NCBI GenBank assembly: GCA_958422985.1
Contig: CATZPY010000002.1
Coordinates: forward strand, 1 to 64,000
DNA from: an uncultured Clostridium sp.
GTDB lineage: Bacteria > Bacillota > Clostridia > TANB77 > CAG-508
Length of the DNA stretch: 64,000 nt
Direction of reading: 5' to 3'
Part shown: positions 9,399 to 18,516 of the stretch, piece by piece
Layout of the letters: every line of letters starts with the position of its first letter
Numbering within the stretch: position 1 is the first letter of the stretch
Position numbers and translations under genes: made by a program
The notes under the pieces: generated by a model
Database searches by the model: none
What the model was told of the DNA's origin: nothing
Seen by the model: only the letters and a program-made list of their open reading frames with translations

Positions 9399-10805
9399 AT
9401 GACCAAAAGATCATACATAGTAAAAATGAACGTAGAGGAAATTTTAAATGCAACAAGAGGAAATTTATTAATAGGAGATTTAAAAGAAAATTGTGAAAAT
9501 TTTTGCACAGATACTAGAAAAATTCTAGAAAATGATGTGTATGTAGGCTTAAAAGGAGAAAATTTTGATGGAAACGAATACTACGAAGAAGCTTTAAAAA
9601 AAGGAGCTAAAGTGGCAATAGTTTCTGGAATAGAAATACCTAAAGAAAAATTAGAGCAATATAAAGATAAAACTATAATAGAGGTAGATGATTCATTAAT
9701 AGCATTTGGAAAAATAGCTGAATACAAAAGAAGTTTATACAATATTCCAGTTATACAAGTAACAGGGAGTGTAGGAAAAACAAGTACGAGAGATATAATT
9801 GCAAATGTAGTTCGTACAAAATATAAAACATTACAAACAGAAGGAAACTTAAATAACCACATAGGTCTTCCAACTACCGTTTTAAAATTAAAAGACCACG
9901 AAGCACTTGTTGTAGAAAGTGGAATGAATCATTTAGGAGAAATAAGTTATTTAGGAAAAATTACAAAACCAACAATTGCAGTTATCACAAATGTAGGAAC
10001 AGCTCATATAGGTTTACTTGGTTCTAGAGAAAACATATTAAAGGCGAAATTAGAAATATTAGAAAATTTAAAGCCAGGAGGAACTATTGTAATAAATAAC
10101 GATAATGATATGCTAAATAAATGGGCACAAGAAGACAAGCTATACAAGAAATATACTTTTGGAATAGACGAAGAGTCAGATATTATGGCATATAACATAA
10201 AAATAGGAAATAATTCTTCTACATATAATGTAAAAATAAATAACGAAGAATACACAGTAAATGTACCAGTAAGTGGAAAACATTTTGTGTATAACAGCTT
10301 ATGCGCAATAGCTGTAGGAAATTTATTGGGAATATCCCCAGAAAATATTATTAAAGGAATAGAGACATTTTCTTTAACAAAAAATAGAATGGAAGTTGTA
10401 AAAATTAAAGATAATGTAACAGTTATAAACGATGCTTACAATGCTAGCTACGATTCTATGAAACCAGCGTTAGAATATTTAAGTGAATTACCTACAAAAA
10501 GAAAAATAGCAGTATTAGGAGATATGTTCGAATTAGGCGAATTTTCGGAAGAGATTCATAGAAAAGTAGGAATAGAAGTAGTTACACATAAGATAGATAT
10601 ATTAGTAACAGTAGGAAAACTAGCAAAATACATAGCCGAAGAGGCAAAGTATTTAAGAATGCCAGAAGAAAATATAATATCATTAGAAAAAACAGAAGAA
10701 GCTTCAGAATACTTAAACAAAATATTGCAAAAAGACGATGCAGTTTTACTAAAAGCAGCACATGGAATGCACTTTTCAGAGATTTTTAAATCAATTAAGG
10801 GTTAG
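9399..10805 (+). CDS. murF: UDP-N-acetylmuramoyl-tripeptide--D-alanyl-D-alanine ligase MurF
   Basis: MurF adds D-Ala-D-Ala to the UDP-MurNAc-tripeptide in the cytoplasm, the last soluble step of the wall precursor. The order of Mur-ligase motifs is complete: an N-terminal cap domain, the ATP loop TGSVGKTSTRD, TEGNLNNHIGLP, ESGMNHLGEI, NVGTAHIGLLGS, and in the C-terminal domain NDAYNASYDSM and LGDMFELGEFS. The length (468 aa) is normal. The start at ATG 9399 follows AAAGGGGAG very closely; ATG 9426 (MNVEEIL) is a possible alternative but lacks a ribosome site. ddl follows after 15 nt, so substrate synthesis and use are co-transcribed. Confidence 0.95.
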   Translation: MTKRSYIVKMNVEEILNATRGNLLIGDLKENCENFCTDTRKILENDVYVGLKGENFDGNEYYEEALKKGAKVAIVSGIEIPKEKLEQYKDKTIIEVDDSLIAFGKIAEYKRSLYNIPVIQVTGSVGKTSTRDIIANVVRTKYKTLQTEGNLNNHIGLPTTVLKLKDHEALVVESGMNHLGEISYLGKITKPTIAVITNVGTAHIGLLGSRENILKAKLEILENLKPGGTIVINNDNDMLNKWAQEDKLYKKYTFGIDEESDIMAYNIKIGNNSSTYNVKINNEEYTVNVPVSGKHFVYNSLCAIAVGNLLGISPENIIKGIETFSLTKNRMEVVKIKDNVTVINDAYNASYDSMKPALEYLSELPTKRKIAVLGDMFELGEFSEEIHRKVGIEVVTHKIDILVTVGKLAKYIAEEAKYLRMPEENIISLEKTEEASEYLNKILQKDDAVLLKAAHGMHFSEIFKSIKG

Positions 10806-10820
10806 TACAGGGAGGAATAT

Positions 10821-11882
10821 ATGCTAAAGATAGGAGTTATATTTGGAGGGAAATCTAATGAACATTCTATATCTGTTGTATCTGGATGTTCTATAGTGAA
10901 AAATTTAAATAAATTTAAATACGAGGTTTTGGCAATATATATAGATAAAAATGGAAGTTGGTATGAAGTTTTAGACGATATACCTAATATGCCAAATTAT
11001 AAGCTAGGAGAAGAGCCAATAAACCTAAAGAAAATAGAAAATATAATAGAATATTTAAATCAGTTGGAAATTGTATTTCCTGTACTACGTGGAAAAGACG
11101 AAGCTGATGGTTCTATACAAGGGTTATTAAATTTTGTAGGAATTCCATATGTTGGGTGTAATGTTTTAACATCAAGTATTGCAAAAGATAAAATATATAT
11201 GAAAACAATTTTGTCACAAGCAAATATTGTTCAACCTAAATATTTTTTTATAAAAAATACACCAAATGGAATTGTAAGTGTAGACAACAAATTTAATGAA
11301 AAAGAAGTTTCTTTAAATGAATTGTGTGAATTAGTATATGATAAATTAAAATATCCTGTGTTTATTAAACCTGCTAATTCTGGTTCATCAATTGGGGTAA
11401 ACAAGGCAGAAAATTCTGTAGATTTAAAAAAATACATAGAAAGTGCTTTTTTCTACGATGATAAAATTATTTTAGAAAAAGAAATACAAGGAAGGGAATT
11501 CCAAATAGCCATTTTAGAAGATGAAGATATTATAGCATCTGATATAGGCGAAGTAGATACAAATGCAGAATTCTATAATTATAAATCCAAATATCAAAAT
11601 CAAGAAACGAAAACGGTAATACCTTTAAATATGTTAGGAACAAAACAAGAGGAAGAGTTAAAAAACATTGCAATTAAAGTATTTAAAGCAGTAGGTGCTA
11701 AAGGCTTAGCTAGAGTAGACTTTTTTGTGGAAAATGGAACAAACGAAATATATGTAAATGGAATTAGTACAATTCCAAATATTACAGAAAATAGTATGTA
11801 TGTTAAATTATTTGATGCAATTGGTATAGAATATAAGGAACTTTTAGACAAGCTTATAAATTATACTATGAATATTGAGTAG
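10821..11882 (+). CDS. ddl: D-alanine--D-alanine ligase family protein with altered metal-binding motif
   Basis: An ATP-grasp ligase that normally joins two D-Ala for MurF, which is encoded 15 nt upstream. Family motifs are present: GVIFGGKSNEHSISVVSG at the N-terminus, GIPYVGCNVLTS, KPANSGSSIGV (Ser of the catalytic set), NYKSKY, and ARVDFF (Asp300). The family motif E-I-N-T before the last Pro should supply two Mg ligands (Glu270 and Asn272 in E. coli DdlB). Here it reads GIST, with Gly314 and Ser316 in those places, while the flanking residues (IYVN, TIP, SMYVKL) align well. Each change is one A-to-G step. The protein is otherwise full length (353 aa), so it may be weakened, altered in metal use, or carry a sequence error. 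Start ATG 10821 follows GGGAGGAATAT. Confidence 0.88.
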   Translation: MLKIGVIFGGKSNEHSISVVSGCSIVKNLNKFKYEVLAIYIDKNGSWYEVLDDIPNMPNYKLGEEPINLKKIENIIEYLNQLEIVFPVLRGKDEADGSIQGLLNFVGIPYVGCNVLTSSIAKDKIYMKTILSQANIVQPKYFFIKNTPNGIVSVDNKFNEKEVSLNELCELVYDKLKYPVFIKPANSGSSIGVNKAENSVDLKKYIESAFFYDDKIILEKEIQGREFQIAILEDEDIIASDIGEVDTNAEFYNYKSKYQNQETKTVIPLNMLGTKQEEELKNIAIKVFKAVGAKGLARVDFFVENGTNEIYVNGISTIPNITENSMYVKLFDAIGIEYKELLDKLINYTMNIE

Positions 11883-11965
11883 GAATTAGAATAGATTTAT
11901 TAGAAATTTCTAAACAATGTAAAAAGTTAAATAAAAAGAAAAACTAATGTAAAAAAGAGGTAACT

Positions 11966-12529
11966 ATGGAATATAACGATATAGAAAGAGATGTTAAAGA
12001 AATATTATCTGAATTTAGATTTACTCATTCATTAGGTGTTGTAAAAAAAGCAGTGGAGCTTGCAAAACAATATGGGGAAGATGAAGAAATAGTAAAAAAA
12101 GTAGCTATTGCACATGATATTGCAAAAGAAATGAAAAATGAAGAATTAATAAAATATGCTAACGAAAACAAAATAGAAATAGATGAAGTAGAAAAAATAA
12201 ATCCTTCTTTGTTACATGGAAAAGTAGGAGCAGACATTGTAGCTAAAAAATATAATTTTACAGAAGATATGAAAAATGCGATAAAATGGCATACTACAGG
12301 TAGAGAAAATATGACTATGTTAGAAAAAATTATTTATGTAGCAGATAAAACAGAGGAAAATAGAAAAGATACTAAATTCAATTTAGAAAAGAGTAGAGAA
12401 CTTTCTAAAAAGGATATAGATGAAGCAATTTTATTTTTAATGGATGAATTTATAGAATATAATATAAAGATTGGCAGAGTTCTTCACTTAGAAACAATAA
12501 AGGCAAGAAACTATTTATTAAAAAGTTAA
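11966..12529 (+). CDS. yqeK: YqeK-like HD-domain diadenosine tetraphosphatase
   Basis: A 187-residue HD-domain hydrolase of the YqeK family, which splits Ap4A symmetrically to ADP in Firmicutes. Metal-binding motifs are in order: RFTHSLGVV, AHDIAKEM (the HD pair), LLHGKVGA, and KWHTTGR followed by KIIYVADKTEENR. In many Firmicutes yqeK lies by nadD and rsfS; here it follows ddl after 83 nt and precedes a J-domain gene, so that context is lost. The start at ATG 11966 follows AAGAGGTAAC. Confidence 0.88.
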   Translation: MEYNDIERDVKEILSEFRFTHSLGVVKKAVELAKQYGEDEEIVKKVAIAHDIAKEMKNEELIKYANENKIEIDEVEKINPSLLHGKVGADIVAKKYNFTEDMKNAIKWHTTGRENMTMLEKIIYVADKTEENRKDTKFNLEKSRELSKKDIDEAILFLMDEFIEYNIKIGRVLHLETIKARNYLLKS

Positions 12530-12638
12530 ATATAATTTTAATAAACTTCATTTAAGTATTAAAAAAATTAAATATAACTATTTTAAAATGAAATTATATA
12601 TGATATAATGTTTGCACCATGAATATGGAGGATGTTAA

Positions 12639-13541
12639 ATGATTTTCAAAGATTATTACAAAATATTAAATTTAGAATCTAGTAAGATAACTCCTCAGGA
12701 ACTTAAAATAGCATACAGGGAATCTGCAAAAAAATATCATCCAGATATAAATATAAATGACGAATTTGCAGAAGAACGTTTTAAAGATATAAACGAAGCA
12801 TACAGGGTGTTATCAAACTCTACTTCTAAAAGAAAATACGACAGAATATGGAACAGCAACGTGGGAAAAAAGAAGAAGTATGAAGAAAGCCAAAGGAAAA
12901 ATGGCTCAAAATTTTCCGAATTTTTCACAATGTTTTTTGGAAATATTGTTGGTGAAGAGGAAGAAACCAACAATAAAGTAAAGAAAAAAATTCCTATAAG
13001 AGGAGAGAATGTAGAAACAGAAATAAATATGTCAATAGAGGAAACATATTATGGAACAGAAAAGAAAATTTCTCTTAGGACTCTAAAAGGAAAAATGAAG
13101 ACTTTTGTAGTAAAAGTCCCAGCAGGTATTAGGAATCAAGAAAAAATTAGATTGATTGGCCAGGGAAAAGCTGGAGTAAATGGTGGTAAAAACGGAGATT
13201 TATTTATAAAAGTAAATATTCAAAATAGCCAAAGGTTTAAATTGGAAGGAATAGATTTATACACAGACCTACGATTAACCCCATGGGAAGCTGCACTAGG
13301 CACAAGAGCAACCATATCTACTATAGACGATACTGCCTCTGTCTACGTACCAAAAGGAATTGAAAGTGGCGAAAAAGTTAGAATTCAAGGAAAAGGGTAT
13401 AAAGATGGTAAAGGTGGTAGAGGAGACCTAATAGCTGAAGTAAAAATAATAGTACCAAAAGAATTAACAAACGAGGAAGAAAAGCTATATAAAGAATTAG
13501 AACAAATTTCTAACTTTAATCCAAGAAAAAGAGTAAATTAA
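12639..13541 (+). CDS. DnaJ/CbpA-like J-domain co-chaperone
   Basis: The J domain occupies residues about 3-70 and has the HPD tripeptide (KKYHPDI) that stimulates DnaK. It is followed by a short linker and a DnaJ C-terminal substrate-binding region (about 115-290) with GQGKAGVNGGKNGDL and IQGKGYKDGKGGRGDL. There is no Cys-rich zinc finger and little G/F linker, so it is a type II (CbpA-like) protein, not the main DnaJ. The ribosome site is GGAGG at about 12627. TATAAT at 12604-12609 with a poor -35 suggests its own promoter. Confidence 0.88.
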   Translation: MIFKDYYKILNLESSKITPQELKIAYRESAKKYHPDININDEFAEERFKDINEAYRVLSNSTSKRKYDRIWNSNVGKKKKYEESQRKNGSKFSEFFTMFFGNIVGEEEETNNKVKKKIPIRGENVETEINMSIEETYYGTEKKISLRTLKGKMKTFVVKVPAGIRNQEKIRLIGQGKAGVNGGKNGDLFIKVNIQNSQRFKLEGIDLYTDLRLTPWEAALGTRATISTIDDTASVYVPKGIESGEKVRIQGKGYKDGKGGRGDLIAEVKIIVPKELTNEEEKLYKELEQISNFNPRKRVN

Positions 13542-13559
13542 CATAAAAACTTTAATTGG

Positions 13560-13588
13560 TTGACAAAAACTTACAAATTAGGTATAAT
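13560..13588 (+). promoter_or_regulatory. Strong promoter of the coupling-ATPase cluster
   Basis: Consensus TTGACA (13560-13565), a 17-bp spacer and TATAAT (13583-13588). It drives the three-gene cluster that ends at 16560. Confidence 0.8.
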
Positions 13589-13655
13589 TAAACATAGTAG
13601 TGTTACAAAAGACAAACTATGTATATAGAAATTCGTGAATAGTGGGGTGTATAAT

Positions 13656-14177
13656 ATGTACAGTTGGGAAGGAAAACATTTTAGTATAATGGATCCAAAT
13701 AACGTAAGTACAGTAGTGTATCAAATAAATGAAACATTAAAAGAAGATTTAAAAAATTCACCAAAATATACAGTAACAAGATTAGATTATACAGAAGAAA
13801 TGTTTGGCGACAAGAAGAAAAAAACTTTTTATGTCGACGATCCTTCAGACAATAAAGACGAACTTGTTATACTATCATTTGGTAAAGACAGAGTAGTAAT
13901 TAATATGGCAATATTACAAGGCGATAAAATAACAATATCTAAAAAGCCAACGCCATTAAAATTTAATACTCTTTATTCAGATACAGAAAAAGAATATAAA
14001 GAATTTAAGTATACACCAAGTTTTAAAAGACAAATTTCAATCATAGACCCAGAAACCACAGAAGAAGTAAAGCCTATGGTATATTTTGACGAAGAGGCTA
14101 AAGAAATTAGAGGTAAATGTAAGCTAAAAGCAAATAAACCTTATTTTGCTTTCGAAATAAAAGATAAAAAAGATTAA
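13656..14177 (+). CDS. Hypothetical protein, first gene of the coupling-ATPase cluster
   Basis: I do not recognise the family. The protein is about 173 residues, soluble, with no signal or membrane segment, and alternates beta-prone stretches with charged patches (for example FGKDRVVINMAIL). I place the start at ATG 13656 because GGGGTG lies 7 nt upstream; a GTG at 13635 would add seven residues but has no ribosome site. It leads an operon with a small basic protein and a VirD4-like ATPase, so a role with that ATPase is possible but is only inferred from position. Confidence 0.7.
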   Translation: MYSWEGKHFSIMDPNNVSTVVYQINETLKEDLKNSPKYTVTRLDYTEEMFGDKKKKTFYVDDPSDNKDELVILSFGKDRVVINMAILQGDKITISKKPTPLKFNTLYSDTEKEYKEFKYTPSFKRQISIIDPETTEEVKPMVYFDEEAKEIRGKCKLKANKPYFAFEIKDKKD

Positions 14178-14194
14178 AGGAGAGGGGAGTTCTA

Positions 14195-14521
14195 ATGAAC
14201 ACAACAGATAGTTTATCTGAAAAATCTTGTAATTCACTAGTATTTGAAGACAATGTAAAAGCTATAACTTTTGCATGTTTTACAACAGATAAGATAATGG
14301 ATGAGCCACTAGTATTAGGAGAGGTGGAAACAAACAAAGTTTTTGCACCAGAAAATAGGGAAGAAGCCAAAGAAATTGCAAAAAAAGCAGACGAATTATG
14401 TAAGCAAGGTGTTAGAATAACAACTAAAAATGTTGCAGAAAAAAGAATTGCAAAAAGAAGAAACGTAGCAAAATCAAAAACAACAGCTAGTAAAACAAAA
14501 AGCGAAGACACTGCAAGATAA
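14195..14521 (+). CDS. Hypothetical small protein with Lys-rich tail
   Basis: 108 residues, unrecognised. The first half is acidic to neutral. The last third is strongly basic and Ala/Lys/Thr-rich (AEKRIAKRRNVAKSKTTASK) and could bind nucleic acid or be disordered. It starts 17 nt after the previous stop with a strong AAAGGAGAGGGGAG ribosome region, and the coupling-ATPase gene starts 25 nt after it, so the three are probably co-transcribed. Confidence 0.7.
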   Translation: MNTTDSLSEKSCNSLVFEDNVKAITFACFTTDKIMDEPLVLGEVETNKVFAPENREEAKEIAKKADELCKQGVRITTKNVAEKRIAKRRNVAKSKTTASKTKSEDTAR

Positions 14522-14546
14522 TGTACTAAAGATAGGGATGAAGTAA

Positions 14547-16560
14547 ATGAATTATAAATTACAAAGTATGTTACAAAATGCTAGAAAAAAATTAATAGTA
14601 TTCGCAATATTATGGTTAGTAATTATAATCTTAGGAATTGCTCCATTTTCAGCATCTCTTACAGATGCTATGCAAACTGGAGCTTTTAGTTTCGAAATTT
14701 TTTTGGAACACCTAGGAATGTATATAACTAGCCCTTTTTCTAGTTTCGGATTAATATTTTCAGAAAATTATATAGGAACATTTGCATCTAGCACTTTATA
14801 TTTTTCACTATTCTATTTAGCAGCAATGCTGGTAGGTTTATTAAAAGCTAGACCTAAAAATGAATATACCGATATAGAACATGGTTCAAGTGGTTGGGCA
14901 GAAAATGGTGAACAATATAAGGTACTAAGCAAAAAAAATGGTATTATATTAGCAGAAGACAACTATTTACCATTAAATAAAATGGGAAATATAAATGTTT
15001 TAGTTGTTGGACGGTTCAGGTTCTGGTAAATCTGCTTCATATTCTATACCAAATGCACACCAATGTTTAGGTTCTTACATATTTACAGATCCAAAAGGAG
15101 AGTTATATGACAGAACAGCAGGATTTTTAAAATCTAAAGGGTATAAAGTAAGAGTTTTAAACTTAGTTAATCCAGAATGTAGTGATGGTTACAACCCATT
15201 AGCACATATAAGAAATGAAATAGATGTAGACATTATTGCAAATACTATAGTTAAAGGTCAAAGTGGTGAAAAAGCTTCAGACCCATTTTGGGACGATATG
15301 GCAGAAATTTTACTAAAATCTTTAATTTGGTATTTAATATCTACAAGACCACCAGAAGAGCAAAACTTAGCTAGTTGCGCAGAATTAGTTAGAGCTGCAA
15401 ACGATAGTGGTGGAACAAGCTTGTTAGGAGATTTAATTAACGAATTAGATTATACACATCCTGCAAGAAAGAACTATAAATCAATCGAAATAGCGCCAGA
15501 AAAAACAAGAGGTTCCATTTTAAGTACATTACAATCTAGGTTAGGTAAATTTGACAGTAAAGATATAGCAGACTTAACATCTTCAGATACTATAAATTTT
15601 GAAGAAATTGGACAAGAAAAGACAGCTGTATATGTTGTTTCTTCAGACACACATACAACATATAATTTCTTACTTACAATTTTCTTCTCACAAATGATAC
15701 AACAATTATATGATTATGCAGATAAAGCTGGTGGAAAGTTACCAGAAAAAACATTTTTTATACTAGACGAATTTGCAAATATAGGACAAATACCAGACTT
15801 TGATAAAAAAATATCTACATCAAGAAGTAGAGGAATCTCATTTAGTGTTATTTTGCAAAACTTAGACCAATTAGAAGCAGTTTATGAAAAATCTTACGAA
15901 ACTATAATTGGTAACTGTGATACACATGTATTCTTAGGAAGTAATTCTACTAAAACATTAGAATATTTTTCTAAAGCATTAGGAGAAAAGACAATTACAA
16001 GAGATAGCCATTCAACAAACCGTGACAAAGGTGGTTGGAAATCTGGTTCTAGTGATTCTGACCAAATTATGGGAAGAGCATTACTTACACCGGACGAATT
16101 AAGAAGATTCGACAATGATATGTGTATTATATTTGTTAAAGGTGTAAGACCAATTAAAGCAAATAAATTCTATTATTTTAGAAAACCAATGGGAAGAGAA
16201 ATGGCAAGGCTAGAAATAAGCCATAATGATGCAGAAGTAGGAGAAAGAGGAGAATGGAGAATATTTAACCCAGCAAATCCTTATTCAGAAAGTACAAACA
16301 TTCAAGCACAAGACTTAAAAGTAGAATCATTAGATGATTTATTTGCAGATGAAGAGCCAGCTCCTAAAAATACACAAGAAAAAGTAACAACATCAAATAC
16401 AAATAACAATGCTTTTAGTAAAATAGAAAGTATTCCAAAAAAAGAAGCAAAAACAATGGAAATACCATTAGAAGACAACAATGAGGAAGTAAACAATATA
16501 GACTTAGAAAAAGCACTAGAAGCAAAATTTGATGAATTATTTGGAACAGATGATGACTAA
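14547..16560 (+). pseudogene. VirD4/TraG-type coupling ATPase (T4CP), frame broken inside Walker A
   Basis: Type IV coupling proteins are inner-membrane hexameric ATPases that bring DNA or protein to a secretion channel. The first frame (14547-15029) gives two membrane segments (residues about 12-37 and 78-100) and reads to NVLVVG, then hits a stop within six codons. One nucleotide later (after 15012) the other frame reads GSGSGKSASYSIPN and continues for 515 residues through DPKGEL, the Walker B-like FILDEFANIGQIPD and FSVILQNLDQL to a Gln/Asp-rich tail ending in DELFGTDDD. Dropping the single C near 15012 restores VVGGSGSGKS and a 670-residue protein of normal length, with no other lesion. 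It may be a recent mutation, a sequencing error or a real frameshift site. No relaxase or VirB gene lies nearby. Confidence 0.85.
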
Positions 16561-16570
16561 TATTGCTTTT

Positions 16571-16608
16571 ACCGGAATTGGGGGACGTTCCTAAAAATAC
16601 CGGTTCAA
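16571..16608. repeat. Dispersed repeat R1, copy B
   Basis: ACCGGAATT, GGGGGACGTTCCT and AATACCGGTT in the R1 order, 10 nt after the coupling-ATPase stop. The outer arms ACCGG and CCGGT pair. Confidence 0.75.
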
Positions 16609-16627
16609 ATTATATAGACAAATTATG

Positions 16628-16657
16628 AAAAAAGAATAGCACAAGCTATTCTTTTTT
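16628..16657 (+). terminator. Intrinsic terminator
   Basis: Perfect 13-bp stem: AAAAAAGAATAGC (16628-16640) and GCTATTCTTTTTT (16645-16657), 4-nt loop. Confidence 0.85.
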
Positions 16658-16710
16658 CAATTAGTAAAGAAACTTTTCACGTAGCATAAATTTATGTACT
16701 ATATAATTAT

Positions 16711-16766
16711 GGTGCACCTTAGATTTTCTTGAAATTTATATTGTTAGAAAAGCTTAAATGTACCTT
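16711..16766. repeat. Dispersed repeat R2, copy a (diverged)
   Basis: CACCTTAGATTTTCTTGAAA in the left half and TTGTTAGAAAAGCTTAA in the right half match the R2 pattern of the copy at 21860-21922, with decayed outer arms. Confidence 0.65.
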
Positions 16767-16796
16767 GAAAATGCAAGATGTTACTTAATAATAATC

Positions 16797-16825
16797 TTGT
16801 ATAAAGAGTCGAAATATAGTATAAT
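16797..16825 (+). promoter_or_regulatory. Candidate promoter of vanW
   Basis: TTGTAT (16797-16802), 17 bp, TATAAT (16820-16825). The -35 is weak and the -10 is perfect. Confidence 0.5.
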
Positions 16826-16909
16826 ATATGTGCATTTTATGCAAAAATAATTTATAATAATCATATGAAAAATATTATAATTGTTTAACTAACATAAAAG
16901 GAGAAAAAA

Positions 16910-18394
16910 TTGGAAACGACAGAATTAAGAATAGTAGAAAATAAGAAAAATTTAAAAGTAGGAACAGTTTTAGGAATAGTATTTATAAGTTTTATATTAA
17001 TATTTTTTATTTTATTTTTAGGAATCACATTATATATATCATCAAGCGATAAAATTATAACAGGTATGTATATACAAGGAGTAGAAGTATCTGGGTTAAC
17101 ACAAAAACAAGCAATAGAAAAAGTTCAAAATGAATTTAAGAAAGTTTTACCTAATAATTTAACAGTAGTACACAATGAATATGAAACGCAGTTAAACTTA
17201 GAAGATTTAGGTACAGATTTAAATATAGAAGAGGCAGTAAACAGAGCCTATAATATGGGAAGAGATAGTAATATTTTTAAGAATATGGGTACAATAACAA
17301 AAAACTTAGTAACAGCTAATAATTTAGGAATTAATGTTACACTAAACAAAGAGCAATGCACAAATATATTAAATGATATATCAACAAAATTACCAGATAC
17401 AGTAATACAAAGTAGCTATTATGTAGAAGGTAATAAATTAATTATTACAAGAGGAAAAGTAGGAAATATAGTAGATGTAGAAAAAACTATAAAGGAAATA
17501 AAAAATAAAATTCAAGACTTTTCATATGCAAGCAAAAAAATTGAGCTTTCAACAATAGAAAAGAAACCAGAAGAGATAAATATAGAACAAATACATAGCG
17601 AAATATATAAAGAACCAATAGATGCATATTATTCAACAAATCCATATGTAGTGCATCCACACGAAAATGGTGTAGACTTTAAAATATCTATAGATGAAGC
17701 AAAAGCTATGTTAAATGAAGTAAAAGATGAATACGAAATACCGTTAAAATATAGTTCACCAAAAGTAACTACAAATATGATTGGAACAGAAGCATTTCCA
17801 GATTTATTAGGAAAATTTACTACAACTTATAGTGCTAAAAATGCAAACAGAACAACAAATTTAAGACTAGCAGCAGAAAAAATTAATGGTACAGTTTTAA
17901 TGCCAGGAGAAATATTCTCATATAATACAGTTGTAGGAAAAAGAACAATCGCAGCAGGTTATAAAGAAGCAGCAATGTACCAAAATGGTGAAGTGGTAGA
18001 TGGCTTGGGTGGAGGAATTTGCCAAATATCTACAACATTATATAATGCAGCTTTATATGCAAATATGGAAATAGTAGAAAGAAGAAATCATCAATTTGTA
18101 CCATCATATTCTAAAGCAGGAAGAGATGCAACAGTTGTGTATGGTTCGATAGATTTTAGATTTAAAAACACAAGAAATTATCCAGTAAAAATATTATGTA
18201 CTGTAAGTGGTGGAGTTGCAAAATGCGAAATTTATGGGTTAAAAGAAAATCCTGACTACGATGTAGAAATAACTTCACAAGTTACAGAAACAACATCAAC
18301 AAGTATTAAATCTGCTACATATAAAACAGTAAGACAAAATGGACAAGTAATAAGCTCAGAAAGAATCAACAGAGATACATATAAAAGACATTAA
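16910..18394 (+). CDS. VanW family protein with peptidoglycan-binding-4 domains
   Basis: The start is TTG 16910, after AAAGGAG with a 6-nt gap. A membrane segment (about 18-45) anchors the protein, with the rest outside. Two stretches (about 75-190 and 210-290) resemble the YkuD-associated PG_binding_4 repeats, and the VanW domain (about 296-430) has NRTTNLRLAAEKINGTVLMPGE and GGGICQISTTLYNAAL. VanW proteins are named from some vancomycin-resistance clusters, but most clostridial ones are ordinary wall-related genes of unknown role. No van genes are adjacent, so no resistance should be inferred. A basic tail (RDTYKRH) ends the protein. Confidence 0.88.
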   Translation: METTELRIVENKKNLKVGTVLGIVFISFILIFFILFLGITLYISSSDKIITGMYIQGVEVSGLTQKQAIEKVQNEFKKVLPNNLTVVHNEYETQLNLEDLGTDLNIEEAVNRAYNMGRDSNIFKNMGTITKNLVTANNLGINVTLNKEQCTNILNDISTKLPDTVIQSSYYVEGNKLIITRGKVGNIVDVEKTIKEIKNKIQDFSYASKKIELSTIEKKPEEINIEQIHSEIYKEPIDAYYSTNPYVVHPHENGVDFKISIDEAKAMLNEVKDEYEIPLKYSSPKVTTNMIGTEAFPDLLGKFTTTYSAKNANRTTNLRLAAEKINGTVLMPGEIFSYNTVVGKRTIAAGYKEAAMYQNGEVVDGLGGGICQISTTLYNAALYANMEIVERRNHQFVPSYSKAGRDATVVYGSIDFRFKNTRNYPVKILCTVSGGVAKCEIYGLKENPDYDVEITSQVTETTSTSIKSATYKTVRQNGQVISSERINRDTYKRH

Positions 18395-18516
18395 GAATTT
18401 GACATATATCGAATTTTAAAGTTTAAGAACATGTATTATAACTTATAGCAAAATGTAAAAATATAAATTTGATTCCAGCGTTGGAGATGTTAAAATATAA
18501 ATTTTAGGAGGAAGCA

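Larger units (their letters stand above)
16561..16909 (+). other. Non-coding stretch with R1, terminator, R2 and promoter
   Basis: No gene is visible. In order it holds repeat R1 (16571-16608), a strong terminator (16628-16657), a diverged R2 element (16711-16766) and the vanW promoter (16797-16825). Confidence 0.7.

Noticed and set aside
16910..18394. VanW as evidence of glycopeptide resistance
   Set aside because: No vanHAX, vanRS or similar genes are nearby, and VanW-domain proteins are common in Clostridia. The odd Ddl at 10821 is not a VanA/B-type ligase by its motifs.
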